In this document: positions 1-8,435 of the stretch, piece after piece
Layout of the letters: each line of letters starts with the position of its first letter
How positions within the stretch are numbered: position 1 is the first letter of the stretch
Assembly: GCA_051660685.1 (NCBI GenBank)
Contig: JBOFQB010000044.1
Location: 1-32,642, forward strand
Reading direction: 5' to 3'
DNA from: JAVBSX01 sp051660685
GTDB lineage: Bacteria; Planctomycetota; Planctomycetia; Pirellulales; Thermoguttaceae
DNA length: 32,642 nucleotides
Notes under the pieces: model-generated
What the model saw: the letters and a program-made list of their open reading frames with translations, nothing else
The model's database searches: none
Told to the model about the DNA's origin: nothing
Made by a program: the position numbers and the translations under genes

Positions 1-500
1 CCACGCAAAACTCGCTTCCGGCGGTGGTCAACCTTACCGGGCAGGCTTTTCCTGCAAGGTCTCCAAAAGGTTTGTACATGTTGACTTTACATGATTTTAC
101 TCCTTCCTAAACGGGTTTGACTTGACACAATAACGCAAAAAAATGAGCTGCGTTAGCTGCGACACAATAAAAAATACAAGTAAATATGTTTTCAATATGT
201 TCTTGTGCCGCTCCTATGGAGCTTGTTTTGTAGGGGGGACGCTTAACCCGGGGTTGCGGTCGCGTTGCTCCCTTCACCCCGGGCTACAATAGTGTCGTCC
301 CGACGGGACTAGAAAGGGAGGACTTAACATTTCAAAAAGAACTGACATGAGCATTTCAATACTTGGCATACACCGTTCACGCTTTTTTTGCATCTGACAC
401 ACAAGGACAATTTGGTGTCGTCCATGTACAGTGATTTTGGAAATGCGCTAAACGAGGATGAAACGATGACTCACGTCCGTTCATCTTTTTTTCTTTTTTA
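1..500. other. Left-edge intergenic region with hairpins and a palindromic repeat
   Basis: No gene can be supported here. Short open frames entering from the left edge end by position 110 and could be the tail of a neighbouring gene, but they are too short to judge. A bulged hairpin lies at 31-60 (ACCTT/AAGGT outside, GCAGG/CCTGC inside). Positions 122-180 are A-rich with a repeated CACAATAA motif. A GC-rich palindromic block occupies 210-309 and is listed separately. The rest, up to the stop codon of the TPR gene at 501, shows no clear signal; no U-tract terminator is visible for that gene. Confidence 0.6.
210..309. repeat. GC-rich block of three palindromes, probable dispersed repeat
   Basis: Three palindromes follow each other: GCTCC-TAT-GGAGC at 210-222, ACCCGGGGT (246-254) paired with ACCCCGGGCT (276-285), and GTCCCG-A-CGGGAC at 297-309. 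TGTAG at 230-234 and CTACA at 284-288 flank the middle one. This arrangement resembles intergenic repeats in planctomycete genomes that are often mis-called as short proteins; that link is from memory. There is one copy in the window, so its repetitive nature is inferred from style, not from a second copy. Confidence 0.45.
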
Positions 501-2255
501 TTATCTTTCATTGGAAACCGGCTCTTCTCTCTTCTCAGACTCCAGTTCGACATTCTCTTCGTTCAATTCACGCCAAGGTTCCCGCTTCTTATAACTTTCC
601 AATTCCTTACGCAAATCATTGGCCTTTTCATGTTCTTCTTTCTCGGCCAATTCAACCGCTTTGGAAGACCATTCAATCGCTTTGTCAAAATCCCCCAACT
701 CTGCATAAGAAGACGCTAAGGTGCTTAAAACATGCGGCATCTTGTATTCACTCAATTCTGCCGATTTTTGGGCCAATTCTAGGGACAAGGGACCATCTCG
801 ATAAGCGTCAAACGGCGAAGTCGCAAGAACCCAAGCCAAATTGTTCAACAGATTAAACTCTTCTCCGTCAATCTCTCTCGCCTTTTGATACGCCTTAATT
901 GCCTCATAATGTTTCCCCAATCCCAATGCAATATCGCCCAAACTGCGCAGAACATGAAAGTATTCTTTTTCCCCCCGAAATTCAGTTGGACTTTTCTTGG
1001 CCAATTCTTCCAAAACGTCAAACGCCCTTGAATTCGCTTTTAAGGCCGCAAAGCCCATTGCTTGTAAATACAGCAAATCATTTGTGTATTCGGAGATTTT
1101 GATAAGCGTTTCTAACTGTTCAATCGCTTCTCGATACTCTTCCCGTTCCAACAAAATCTGGATTTTCACACGTTGGGCTATTTCCTGCAACTCCGACGAC
1201 ATCTCCATTTGCGTTAAAGCGTCCAAATCCTTTTCCGCATTCTCATAATCCTTATTGTCTAGGTAAACAATCGAACGACGGATCAGAATCAACGGGTTTT
1301 CCGGGGAGATTGTTCGGGCATTCTCCAGAACAGCAATCGCTTCCTCGACTTTGCCCCCTTTTGCGAGACAATTGGCTCGTTCAATCCGCAATTGTATGTT
1401 GCCCGGCATAAGTTTTTCCAGTTTGTCCAGACACAAAATTGCTTCTTCCCATTTTCCTTCCCGGACGTAAACATCAGCAACCAAACCGAGAGCAGCCGTA
1501 TTTTCCGGGTCAAGCGCAATTGCCTTTTCAATACATTGTGCGCCTTCTTCCCCTTGCTTCATTTCAACCAATGTTGCTCCAACCGCCAATAAAATGGGAA
1601 CGGAATCGGGATTCAGTTGCAGAACTTCACGGAATAGGCCCAATTTTTTTTCCAAGTCTTCTTCAAAAACCGATTTGAGCAACAGGGCTTTGGTTTTCAT
1701 CTCCGTATCCTCTTCACCAAACTGTTCAATTGCCGTTTCAAGGGCTTTTGAACCTTCTTCCCGATCTCCCCCGGGGAGAAAGTTCAGTTGGGCGAGGAAA
1801 AACCAGGCTTGAGGATGCACTTTAATGACTTTTAGCGCGTCTCGCAGATCGGAAAGGGCCCGATTACGATACAACTCCCAACCGGGTGCTCCCCCCTCGG
1901 AAATCGCTTGGGCAAGAAGCATACCCCGTTGCATGAGGGTTGACGCCCTCAATTGATCGCAAAAATCGACATTTTCGGAAGTCAACCCGGCTTCTTTTGC
2001 CCGGTCACACAAGACGATCACTTTTGCAAGGTCTTCAAGAGAGGAAGCCGTAATCTTTTCGACCGTTGCCTGATCGAGAAATTCCAACCCCGCATTTTCC
2101 CCCGACTCATTCTCGGTCGGTTCATTCATCACCAATGATTCACCTGCTCCTGCTTTTTCTGTTTCTTCAAGAGCCAAAAGAATTCCGCCTGAAAATATCA
2201 AAAACAGACAACAACAGATTACGAATAATAGGAATAAATAAAATCGGTCTTTCAT
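501..2255 (-). CDS. Membrane-anchored or secreted TPR-repeat protein
   Basis: This 584-residue protein starts with a charged MKDR and then a long hydrophobic stretch (about residues 5-29), which should be a signal peptide or an N-terminal anchor. The rest is almost entirely tetratricopeptide repeats from about residue 100 to 540, with typical units such as AIALDPENTAALGLVADVY followed by GKWEEAILCLDKLEKLMP. The C-terminal part, with NNLAWVLATSP, YRDGPLSLELAQKSAEL and LASSYAELGDFDKAIEWSSKA, is a pattern I associate with planctomycete TPR proteins. The tail is highly charged. TPRs mediate protein-protein contact; no enzyme domain is seen, so the specific role is unknown. The ATG at 2255 lacks an SD sequence. 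The gene stands alone, divergent from the next one. Confidence 0.85.
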   Translation of the reverse strand: MKDRFYLFLLFVICCCLFLIFSGGILLALEETEKAGAGESLVMNEPTENESGENAGLEFLDQATVEKITASSLEDLAKVIVLCDRAKEAGLTSENVDFCDQLRASTLMQRGMLLAQAISEGGAPGWELYRNRALSDLRDALKVIKVHPQAWFFLAQLNFLPGGDREEGSKALETAIEQFGEEDTEMKTKALLLKSVFEEDLEKKLGLFREVLQLNPDSVPILLAVGATLVEMKQGEEGAQCIEKAIALDPENTAALGLVADVYVREGKWEEAILCLDKLEKLMPGNIQLRIERANCLAKGGKVEEAIAVLENARTISPENPLILIRRSIVYLDNKDYENAEKDLDALTQMEMSSELQEIAQRVKIQILLEREEYREAIEQLETLIKISEYTNDLLYLQAMGFAALKANSRAFDVLEELAKKSPTEFRGEKEYFHVLRSLGDIALGLGKHYEAIKAYQKAREIDGEEFNLLNNLAWVLATSPFDAYRDGPLSLELAQKSAELSEYKMPHVLSTLASSYAELGDFDKAIEWSSKAVELAEKEEHEKANDLRKELESYKKREPWRELNEENVELESEKREEPVSNER

Positions 2256-2294
2256 GGAATCAAAAAGTTGCTAAGGAACCAAAAAGGAGGTGAC

Positions 2295-2325
2295 ACATCA
2301 AACGTCGCGCAATACATCAAACATC
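2295..2325. promoter_or_regulatory. Paired 12-bp direct repeats upstream of the TPR gene
   Basis: ACATCAAACGTC (2295-2306) and ACATCAAACATC (2314-2325) are direct repeats whose starts are 19 bp apart, about two helical turns. They lie 40-70 bp upstream of the TPR start codon. This could be an operator, but with one instance and no palindrome it is only a suggestion. Confidence 0.2.
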
Positions 2326-2394
2326 AGCCAATAAGGCCCAACACAGAATTGATTCTAGTCCTTCTTCCGAAAAAAAACTAGGGGTATTTTGCTC

Positions 2395-2423
2395 TTGACC
2401 TTAATTGGCCGCATTGTTATTCT
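2395..2423 (+). promoter_or_regulatory. Sigma70-like promoter of the small planctomycete gene
   Basis: TTGACC at 2395-2400 and TATTCT at 2418-2423 are separated by exactly 17 bp. Transcription would start near 2430. The leader would then hold a 7-bp hairpin, ACATTCC-TTCAC-GGAATGT, at 2435-2453, before the gene at 2529. Confidence 0.45.
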
Positions 2424-2528
2424 TTCGTTCGCTCACATTCCTTCACGGAATGTAATCGGAATAGAATCACAATCCTGTCAACAACAAGGCAATAGACAAT
2501 CCAGTCAACAAACATGAAAGGGATTTCA

Positions 2529-2774
2529 ATGAATTTTAACTTTTTTGAATGGATTCGGGATGGAGTCAAACGTTCAGTCCTCCTCGGTGTTTCTGATGCA
2601 GTCGATGTGATCGGAATGCCCCATGATGAAGAAACCTCTCGCTCTAAAATTCTCCATTTTTTGCAGGAAGAAGGGAATCAGACTGATCGACGACGCCTTT
2701 CCAATCCGGCGAATACATCGGGCGGAACACGCAAATTGGGACGTTCGATTGCCGACATTCATCCGGGAAAATAA
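2529..2774 (+). CDS. Small conserved planctomycete protein (FFEWIRDGV type), function unknown
   Basis: The protein is 81 residues from the ATG at 2529. I prefer this start over the upstream ATG at 2514 because AAAGGGA lies 5 bp before it and the conserved-looking part begins there. The N-terminus has FFEWIRDGVKRSVLLGVSDA, an amphipathic helical stretch, followed by a polar C-terminus rich in Arg and Gly. No signal peptide, membrane segment or catalytic motif is visible. The N-terminal stretch resembles short hypothetical proteins I have seen in Planctomycetes, but I cannot assign a function. It has its own promoter-like sequence and sits 73 bp upstream of the epimerase gene on the same strand, so the two may be cotranscribed. 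Confidence 0.7.
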   Translation: MNFNFFEWIRDGVKRSVLLGVSDAVDVIGMPHDEETSRSKILHFLQEEGNQTDRRRLSNPANTSGGTRKLGRSIADIHPGK

Positions 2775-2847
2775 CAATCACGGAAAACAGCACCCGTATT
2801 GATGCTTGTTAGGCTTAGGGTATACATCCTGAAATTGGGAGACAACC

Positions 2848-3858
2848 GTGAAGGTACTTGTGACGGGGGGAGGAGGTTTTTTAGGACGTTACATCGTTCA
2901 AGCTCTGCTAGAACGCGGGGAAACGGTCCGTACTTTTGCGAGAAAAGACTATCCTGAATTGAAGAAAATGGGGGTTCAGGTTTTACGCGGGGACATTCGC
3001 AACAAGGAGGACGTCCAAAAAGCATGTCAGGATATGGATTTGGTCTTTCATACGGCTGCTCTTCCGGGCATTCAGTGTCAATGGACGCCGTTTTACGAAA
3101 CCAATGTTCTTGGTACTCAACACGTTATTGAAGGATGTCGAGAACACAACATCTCCCGACTTGTCTACACAAGCAGCCCCAGTGTTGTTTTTGCCGGAAA
3201 ATCGCAGGAAAATATTGACGAATCTGTCCCTTATCCTGAAAAATGGTTAGCACATTATCCTCACAGTAAGGCACTTGGGGAACAATTGGTTTTGGAAGCG
3301 AATGGAACTCCGTTACGAAACGGCAAAGGTAGGCTCCTGACCTGTTCCCTGCGTCCTCACTTACTTTGGGGTCCTCACGATCAACATCTGATTCCCCGTT
3401 TATTGGATCGGGCACGATCTGGTCGTTTGATGAGAGTCGGGGACGGAAAAAATTTGGTTGACCAGCTCTACATTGAAAATGCGGCACAAGCGCATTTACA
3501 AGCAGCCGATGCTTTAACGCCCGACAGTGCTGTTCAAGGTCGCGCCTACTTTCTTTCACAAGGTGAACCGATCAATTGTTGGGACTGGATCAATGAAATT
3601 CTCGGTTTCGTTGATCTCGAACCGGTCCAACGACAACTCCCCTTTCAAGCGGCTTGGACAATTGGAGCGGTTCTCGAAACCGTTTATTCCTTGCTCGGCT
3701 TGAAAGGTGAACCGCGAATGTCCCGCTTTCTTGCTGCACAACTTGCAACCTCTCATTATTATGACATTTCGGCTGCACGTCGGGATTTCGGTTTTAGCCC
3801 AATGATTTCAACACATGAAGGGATGCAACGGTTGCGAGACTATCTCCGTTTGAGCTGA
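2848..3858 (+). CDS. NAD(P)-dependent epimerase/dehydrogenase of the extended SDR family (3beta-HSD / OleD-like)
   Basis: This 336-residue protein begins with the Rossmann fingerprint TGGGGFLG (residues 6-13). The acidic D49 near the end of beta-strand 3, FHTAALPG (68-74), the catalytic-type Ser/Thr at TSSPS (108-112) and YPHSK (Y137, K141) complete the extended short-chain dehydrogenase pattern. The overall form is that of the 3-beta-hydroxysteroid dehydrogenase/isomerase branch, which includes the 2-alkyl-3-oxoalkanoate reductase OleD and several sugar epimerases. The substrate cannot be told from sequence, and no ole genes are nearby. The start is a GTG with GGGAG about 6 bp upstream. Length is normal for the family. 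No clear terminator follows. Confidence 0.85.
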   Translation: MKVLVTGGGGFLGRYIVQALLERGETVRTFARKDYPELKKMGVQVLRGDIRNKEDVQKACQDMDLVFHTAALPGIQCQWTPFYETNVLGTQHVIEGCREHNISRLVYTSSPSVVFAGKSQENIDESVPYPEKWLAHYPHSKALGEQLVLEANGTPLRNGKGRLLTCSLRPHLLWGPHDQHLIPRLLDRARSGRLMRVGDGKNLVDQLYIENAAQAHLQAADALTPDSAVQGRAYFLSQGEPINCWDWINEILGFVDLEPVQRQLPFQAAWTIGAVLETVYSLLGLKGEPRMSRFLAAQLATSHYYDISAARRDFGFSPMISTHEGMQRLRDYLRLS

Positions 3859-3922
3859 TTCACACATTTCTCCCCCCGTTTTCAACCTAACAAGGGCGAA
3901 ACACGGAATCTTTTCCAAAAAC

Positions 3923-4432
3923 TCAACCCTGTCCCTGTTCATCTTGCGAATGACTCAGATGTTCCTGATGATCCGGGGTCGCTTTCTGCAAATAAACGGT
4001 TGTGACAAACACCAATTCGAGCAGAACGCGATAAATGTGAGCAAGAATACTTCCTATAGTTCCATAGAAGAACAACATGATGAAGAACAACGGCAAGTTG
4101 AAGAGACTCCAACCGTGCAGATGCAAGGGCAACAGGGAGGAAAAGAAGAAACCGCAAAACAGGCCGGACCAGAAACCGCAACATTGATAACAGCTCAGGA
4201 TGTTGTGCAGAATTTCTTTGAACGATTTATGTTCAGGAAGGTTTTTTTCCCGACGTTTTTCTTGCAGGAATTGCGATTCCGCTGCAAGTCGTTCCCGAAA
4301 AGGTGCAAAAATGGTTCCGTCAACCAGAATCGCCGTTAAACCAACTGTTGCGAGACAGAAAAGCAAAAAAGAACACATTGCGGCAAAGGGGGTTTGAGGT
4401 TGTGAAAAGAGAACAAACGGTGTTTGGAGCAA
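3923..4432 (-). CDS. DUF1360-like membrane protein
   Basis: The predicted protein is 169 residues with a hydrophobic segment near residues 20-38, then TVGLTAILVDGTIFAPFRERL, a charged loop, and a Cys motif CYQCCGFW (81-88) leading into one or two more membrane segments (about 86-103 and 109-135). A membrane segment followed by a basic loop and a CxxC-GFW motif is the layout I know from DUF1360 proteins, whose function is unknown. The tail is polar and Gln-rich. The annotated start is TTG; an ATG at 4378 (MCSFLL) is a reasonable alternative, and neither has an SD. The gene is convergent with the epimerase gene, 64 bp away, and divergent from nifJ. Confidence 0.6.
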   Translation of the reverse strand: MLQTPFVLFSQPQTPFAAMCSFLLFCLATVGLTAILVDGTIFAPFRERLAAESQFLQEKRREKNLPEHKSFKEILHNILSCYQCCGFWSGLFCGFFFSSLLPLHLHGWSLFNLPLFFIMLFFYGTIGSILAHIYRVLLELVFVTTVYLQKATPDHQEHLSHSQDEQGQG

Positions 4433-4771
4433 AAACGCCGATCACCGACCCTGAATGTTGGGATTATAGCTCACAACCAATAAAAAGCAAACAACGATCA
4501 AAATTTTCCCGGTTGACGCAACACTACGATTTGTGAAATTTTACGCGAATCGTGTCAACACACCCTAAGTTTTTCGGGAGCAACAAATCTCTGGTCGTCT
4601 TTCCCCATGATGTCGCTTTTTCGGGTTATTCGTTTTTTAAGGGGGGTTTTACGGAAAACGAATTTCAGGTAGGATATAGCATTGTGCCGTTCCGTTTCCA
4701 ATCGGTTCGGACTCTCTGGGACACCAGCATTATTCCATTATTCTCTCTAACAAACGTTTCAAGGAGTTATC
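4433..4771. other. Divergent spacer between the DUF1360-like gene and nifJ
   Basis: This 339-bp spacer holds the leader of nifJ. A perfect 9-bp inverted repeat, ATTCGTTTT at 4628-4636 and AAAACGAAT at 4655-4663, could be an operator or hairpin. A TATAGC box lies just downstream, near 4675. I see no strong -35/-10 pair. AAGGAG at 4760-4765 is a good SD for the GTG start at 4772. Confidence 0.5.
4628..4663. promoter_or_regulatory. 9-bp inverted repeat upstream of nifJ
   Basis: ATTCGTTTT and AAAACGAAT are perfectly complementary with an 18-bp spacer containing a G6 run. The element lies about 110 bp upstream of the nifJ start codon. It could bind a dimeric regulator or fold in the transcript. 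The function is inferred only from symmetry and position. Confidence 0.35.
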
Positions 4772-7700
4772 GTGAGTGAACAACGTTTTATTATGGCCGA
4801 CGGAAATGAAGCGACCACATTGATTGCGCACAAATGCAACGAAGTTATGGCGATTTACCCGATTACACCTTCATCGACAATGGGCGAATTGGCCGATGAA
4901 TGGGCTGCAAAAGGTAAGACGAACATTTTCGGGACGATCCCGACGGTCGTTGAGATGCAAAGTGAAGCGGGAGCAGCAGGAGCCGTACACGGTTCATTGC
5001 AAGCAGGAGCATTGACCTGCACCTTTACCGCTTCGCAAGGTTTGTTGCTGATGATTCCGAACATGTTCAAGATTGCGGGCGAATTGACCCCAACCGTTTT
5101 TCATGTTTCTGCGAGAACCGTTGCGACTCATGCACTCTCGATTTTTGGCGATCATGGTGATGTGATGTCCTGCCGATCAACGGGTTGGGCAATGATTTGC
5201 GGGGGGAGTATTCAGGAAACACATGATATGGCGATGATTGCTTATGCAGCAACGTTCAAATCCCGGGTTCCGTTTCTGCACTTTTTTGACGGTTTTCGGA
5301 CCTCACACGAAGTCAATCTGATTGAACCGCTTACAGATGAGATGATTGAGAAAATGCTCGATATGGACGCGATTGCCGCATTCCGAGGTCGGGCAATGAG
5401 TCCTGAACATCCTGTACTTCGCGGAACCGCGCAGAACCCGGATGTCTTTTTTCAGGCGAGAGAAGCCTGTAATCCGTATTACGAAAAGGTCGCCGCAATT
5501 GTTCAGGCAGAAATGGACAAGTTTGCGAAGTTGACCGGACGTTCGTATAAACTGTTTGATTACTTTGGTGCTCCTGATGCTGATCGCGTTATTGTTTGTA
5601 TGGCGTCTGGAACCGGGGTCGTTGAAGAATATCTCGATCACGTTGGAAAAGGCGAAAAAGTCGGTCTGGTCTCCGTTCGTTTGTATCGACCCTTTGATGC
5701 AGCTGCTTTTGTCGCTGCTTTGCCGAAATCGGTCAAAAAAATCAGTGTTTTGGACCGAACCAAAGAACCGGGCGCACTTGGCGAACCGCTTTATCAGGAT
5801 GTTATTACAGCTCTTGCCCAACAAAATGTCGGCGGAATCCAGGTCATTCGCGGTCGTTATGGTCTCTCCTCGAAAGAATTTACCCCGGCAATGGTCAAAG
5901 CGATTTATGACGATCTCGCCCAATCCTCGCCGAAATCACCCTTTACCGTTGGTATTAAGGACGACGTGACCCAACTGAGTCTTGTCTATGATCCGCATTA
6001 TTCAACAGAAGGAAAGGACGTTTCACGTTGTCTCTTCTTTGGTTTGGGGAGTGACGGAACGGTTGGAGCTAATAAGGATACGACGAAAATTATTGGCGAA
6101 AACACCGATTGGAAAGCACAAGGTTATTTCGTTTACGACTCCAAAAAAGCAGGGTCTGTAACCGTTTCACATCTTCGGTTCTCCAAAAACCCGATCAAAG
6201 GTTCCTACCTCGTCAGCAAAGCCAATTTTATCGCCTGTCATCAATTTGTTTTTACAGAAAAATTGGACATGCTTGCATCTGCGGTCGAAGGAGCAACCTT
6301 CCTCTTGAACAGTCCGTTTGGACCTGAAGAGGTTTGGAATGAACTTCCTGTTGAACTGCAACAGGAGATTATTGACAAAAAGGTCAAGTTTTACGTCGTC
6401 GATGCTGTTAAGGTTGCAAAAGAAACTGGAATGGGAAACCGGATCAATACGATTATGCAGACCTGCTTCTTCAAATTGGCGGGATTCCTTCCTGAAGAGG
6501 AAGCAATCGGCCAAATCAAAAAGGCGATCCAAAAGACGTATGGTAAAAAAGGTGACGCCGTTGTCCAGAAAAATTATGCGGCTGTTGATGCTTCTCTCGC
6601 CGCTTTGAAAGAAGTCAAAGTTCCTCAGAGTGCGACCTCGAAATTGACCCGACATGCGGGCGCAGTCGGAAAATGTGATAATTTTATGAAAAATGTTTTG
6701 GGCGAAATTTTGGCCCAACGAGGTGAAGAACTCCCGGTCAGTGCATTTCCGGTCGACGGAACATTTCCAACAGCAACTTCGCAGTTTGAAAAACGGAGTA
6801 TCGCCCTTGACATTCCGATCTGGGACCCGGACACCTGTATTCAATGCGGTCAATGCTCGCTCGTCTGTCCTCACGCCGCAATTCGGATGAAGAAATTCGA
6901 CGCCGCAATTGCCGCAAAAGCACCCAAGACATTCCGTTGTGCCGATTGGAAAACAAAGGAATTCGCCGGTTCGAAAATGTGTTTGCAGGTTGCACCTGAT
7001 GATTGTACAGGTTGTGGAGCTTGTGTTCATTTCTGTCCGGGCAAGAACAAGCAGGTTGAAGGTCGTAAAGCGATCAACATGGAGAACAAGACGTCACATC
7101 TTGACGCTGAACGGGCGAACTGGGAATTTTTCCTGAGTATTCCCGATGCTGATCGCAGCGAAGTTGCAGCCGATACAATCAAAGGTTCGCAGTTGCTTCT
7201 CCCGCTCTTCGAATTCTCAGGCGCATGTGCCGGTTGTGGTGAAACCCCGTATATCAAATTGATTACCCAATTCTTTGGTGATCGTATGATGATCGGCAAT
7301 GCAACCGGTTGTTCGTCGATTTATGGAGGTAATCTCCCGACAACACCGTATTGTAAGGATCGAAATGGACGTGGACCGAGCTGGTGTAACTCGCTTTTTG
7401 AAGACAATGCGGAATTCAGTTTGGGTCTTCGTCTTGCGGTTGACAAGCAAGCGGCATTTGCGGGGGAGATTCTCCGACGGAAACGGGATCAGATTGGAGC
7501 GGAACTCGTTGATAATCTGTTGCAAAACAAGCAGGAGACAGAAGCGGAAATTGCTCAACAACGGAAATGGGTTGCGGAGTTGAAGGAGAAAATTTCATCC
7601 TGCAAATCGGCAGGTGATTGTCATTGTGCTTGTCCGACAACCGCAATGAACCTGCTCACAACAGCGGATGCTCTCGTTCGACACAGTTGTTGGGCGTTTG

Positions 7701-8317
7701 GCGGAGATGGTTGGGCTTACGACATTGGATATGGCGGTCTGGACCATGTTTTGGCGAGCGGACGTGACATTAACGTTTTGGTTATGGACACGGAAGTGTA
7801 CTCCAATACAGGAGGTCAAGCGTCCAAATCGACTCCTCTTGGTGCTGTTGCGAAGTTTGCAGCAGGGGGAAAACCGACCCGAAAGAAAGATTTGGGAATG
7901 ATGGCGATGTCCTACGGGAATGTTTTTGTCGGCCAAATCGCAATCGGAGCTAATCCGATGCACGCCCTGAAAACAATTCGTGCAGCCGAATCGTACAAAG
8001 GTCCCTCGCTTTTGATTGCGTATTCTCATTGTATTGCACAAGGTATTAACATGGAAACGGCCCTTGACACGCAGAAAGAGGCGGTTGCATGTGGATATTG
8101 GACGCTTTACAGTTATGACCCGCGTAAAGAGCAGCCGCTTGAGGTGACGAGTAAGGAGCCGAAAGGGTTGTTGGTTGATTTTGCGTCGAAACAGAACCGT
8201 TTTTCGGTTTTAGGTCGGAGCAATCCCGAGATGTATGAGAAGTTTATGTCAGAAGCACAGCATGACATTAACGAGAAGTACAAGTTTTACACGGAATTGG
8301 CGGACGCGAAGAAATAG
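4772..8317 (+). CDS. nifJ: Pyruvate:ferredoxin (flavodoxin) oxidoreductase, single-chain
   Basis: The enzyme oxidises pyruvate with CoA to acetyl-CoA and CO2 and reduces ferredoxin or flavodoxin in the cytoplasm. At 1181 residues it has the usual length of homodimeric PFOR, with all domains in order. These are the N-terminal pyruvate-binding domain (YPITPSST 29-36, E65, SART 113-116), domain II to about 400, the EKR/gamma part to about 650, two 4Fe-4S sites (C689/692/695/699 and C745/748/751/755), and the thiamine-diphosphate domain with CAGCGE (C819, C822), C847, GGDGWAYD (977-984) and the last cluster ligand C1087 in SHCIAQG. An extra Cys group, C944-C950-C952-C954, precedes the ThDP motif (see findings). 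The start is a GTG with AAGGAG 6 bp upstream. The reduced ferredoxin made here could feed an [FeFe]-hydrogenase, consistent with hydF in the window. Confidence 0.97.
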   Translation: MSEQRFIMADGNEATTLIAHKCNEVMAIYPITPSSTMGELADEWAAKGKTNIFGTIPTVVEMQSEAGAAGAVHGSLQAGALTCTFTASQGLLLMIPNMFKIAGELTPTVFHVSARTVATHALSIFGDHGDVMSCRSTGWAMICGGSIQETHDMAMIAYAATFKSRVPFLHFFDGFRTSHEVNLIEPLTDEMIEKMLDMDAIAAFRGRAMSPEHPVLRGTAQNPDVFFQAREACNPYYEKVAAIVQAEMDKFAKLTGRSYKLFDYFGAPDADRVIVCMASGTGVVEEYLDHVGKGEKVGLVSVRLYRPFDAAAFVAALPKSVKKISVLDRTKEPGALGEPLYQDVITALAQQNVGGIQVIRGRYGLSSKEFTPAMVKAIYDDLAQSSPKSPFTVGIKDDVTQLSLVYDPHYSTEGKDVSRCLFFGLGSDGTVGANKDTTKIIGENTDWKAQGYFVYDSKKAGSVTVSHLRFSKNPIKGSYLVSKANFIACHQFVFTEKLDMLASAVEGATFLLNSPFGPEEVWNELPVELQQEIIDKKVKFYVVDAVKVAKETGMGNRINTIMQTCFFKLAGFLPEEEAIGQIKKAIQKTYGKKGDAVVQKNYAAVDASLAALKEVKVPQSATSKLTRHAGAVGKCDNFMKNVLGEILAQRGEELPVSAFPVDGTFPTATSQFEKRSIALDIPIWDPDTCIQCGQCSLVCPHAAIRMKKFDAAIAAKAPKTFRCADWKTKEFAGSKMCLQVAPDDCTGCGACVHFCPGKNKQVEGRKAINMENKTSHLDAERANWEFFLSIPDADRSEVAADTIKGSQLLLPLFEFSGACAGCGETPYIKLITQFFGDRMMIGNATGCSSIYGGNLPTTPYCKDRNGRGPSWCNSLFEDNAEFSLGLRLAVDKQAAFAGEILRRKRDQIGAELVDNLLQNKQETEAEIAQQRKWVAELKEKISSCKSAGDCHCACPTTAMNLLTTADALVRHSCWAFGGDGWAYDIGYGGLDHVLASGRDINVLVMDTEVYSNTGGQASKSTPLGAVAKFAAGGKPTRKKDLGMMAMSYGNVFVGQIAIGANPMHALKTIRAAESYKGPSLLIAYSHCIAQGINMETALDTQKEAVACGYWTLYSYDPRKEQPLEVTSKEPKGLLVDFASKQNRFSVLGRSNPEMYEKFMSEAQHDINEKYKFYTELADAKK

Positions 8318-8328
8318 AGGCGTCCTTG

Positions 8329-8400
8329 TTTAGCCGCGAAACATCGTTTCGCGCGTTTTGGTGATGATTGAAACGCGCGATACGTTGTATCGCGGCTAAA
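8329..8400. repeat. Cloverleaf-like nested palindrome after nifJ
   Basis: The 30-bp arms 8329-8358 and 8371-8400 are complementary at 27 of 30 positions around a 12-nt loop. Each arm is also its own perfect hairpin: CGCGAAAC-ATC-GTTTCGCG at 8335-8353 and CGCGATAC-GTT-GTATCGCG at 8376-8394. The outer stem is TTTAGC/GCTAAA and the inner stem CGTTT/AAACG. The two side hairpins differ by one compensated base pair. It starts 12 bp after the nifJ stop and ends 36 bp before the preferred alkD-like start. It may act as a terminator or processing site, or be a mobile REP/MITE-type element. Confidence 0.85.
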
Positions 8401-8435
8401 CGGTGTATCATTTAATCTTTTTTATCATGTTGAAG

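Noticed and set aside
1..110. Open frames entering from the left edge (ending at 84, 95 and 110)
   Set aside because: They could be a gene's C-terminus, but three frames are open over a short stretch and none has a recognisable motif.
2282..2293. AAGGAGGTGA on the plus strand, the perfect SD, whose complement resembles the 3' end of 16S rRNA
   Set aside because: No start codon follows at a useful distance on the plus strand, and the minus strand here is the TPR gene leader, not an rRNA.
8329..8400. tRNA-like cloverleaf
   Set aside because: The arms do not match tRNA arm lengths, and there are no T-loop or anticodon features; it is a nested palindrome.
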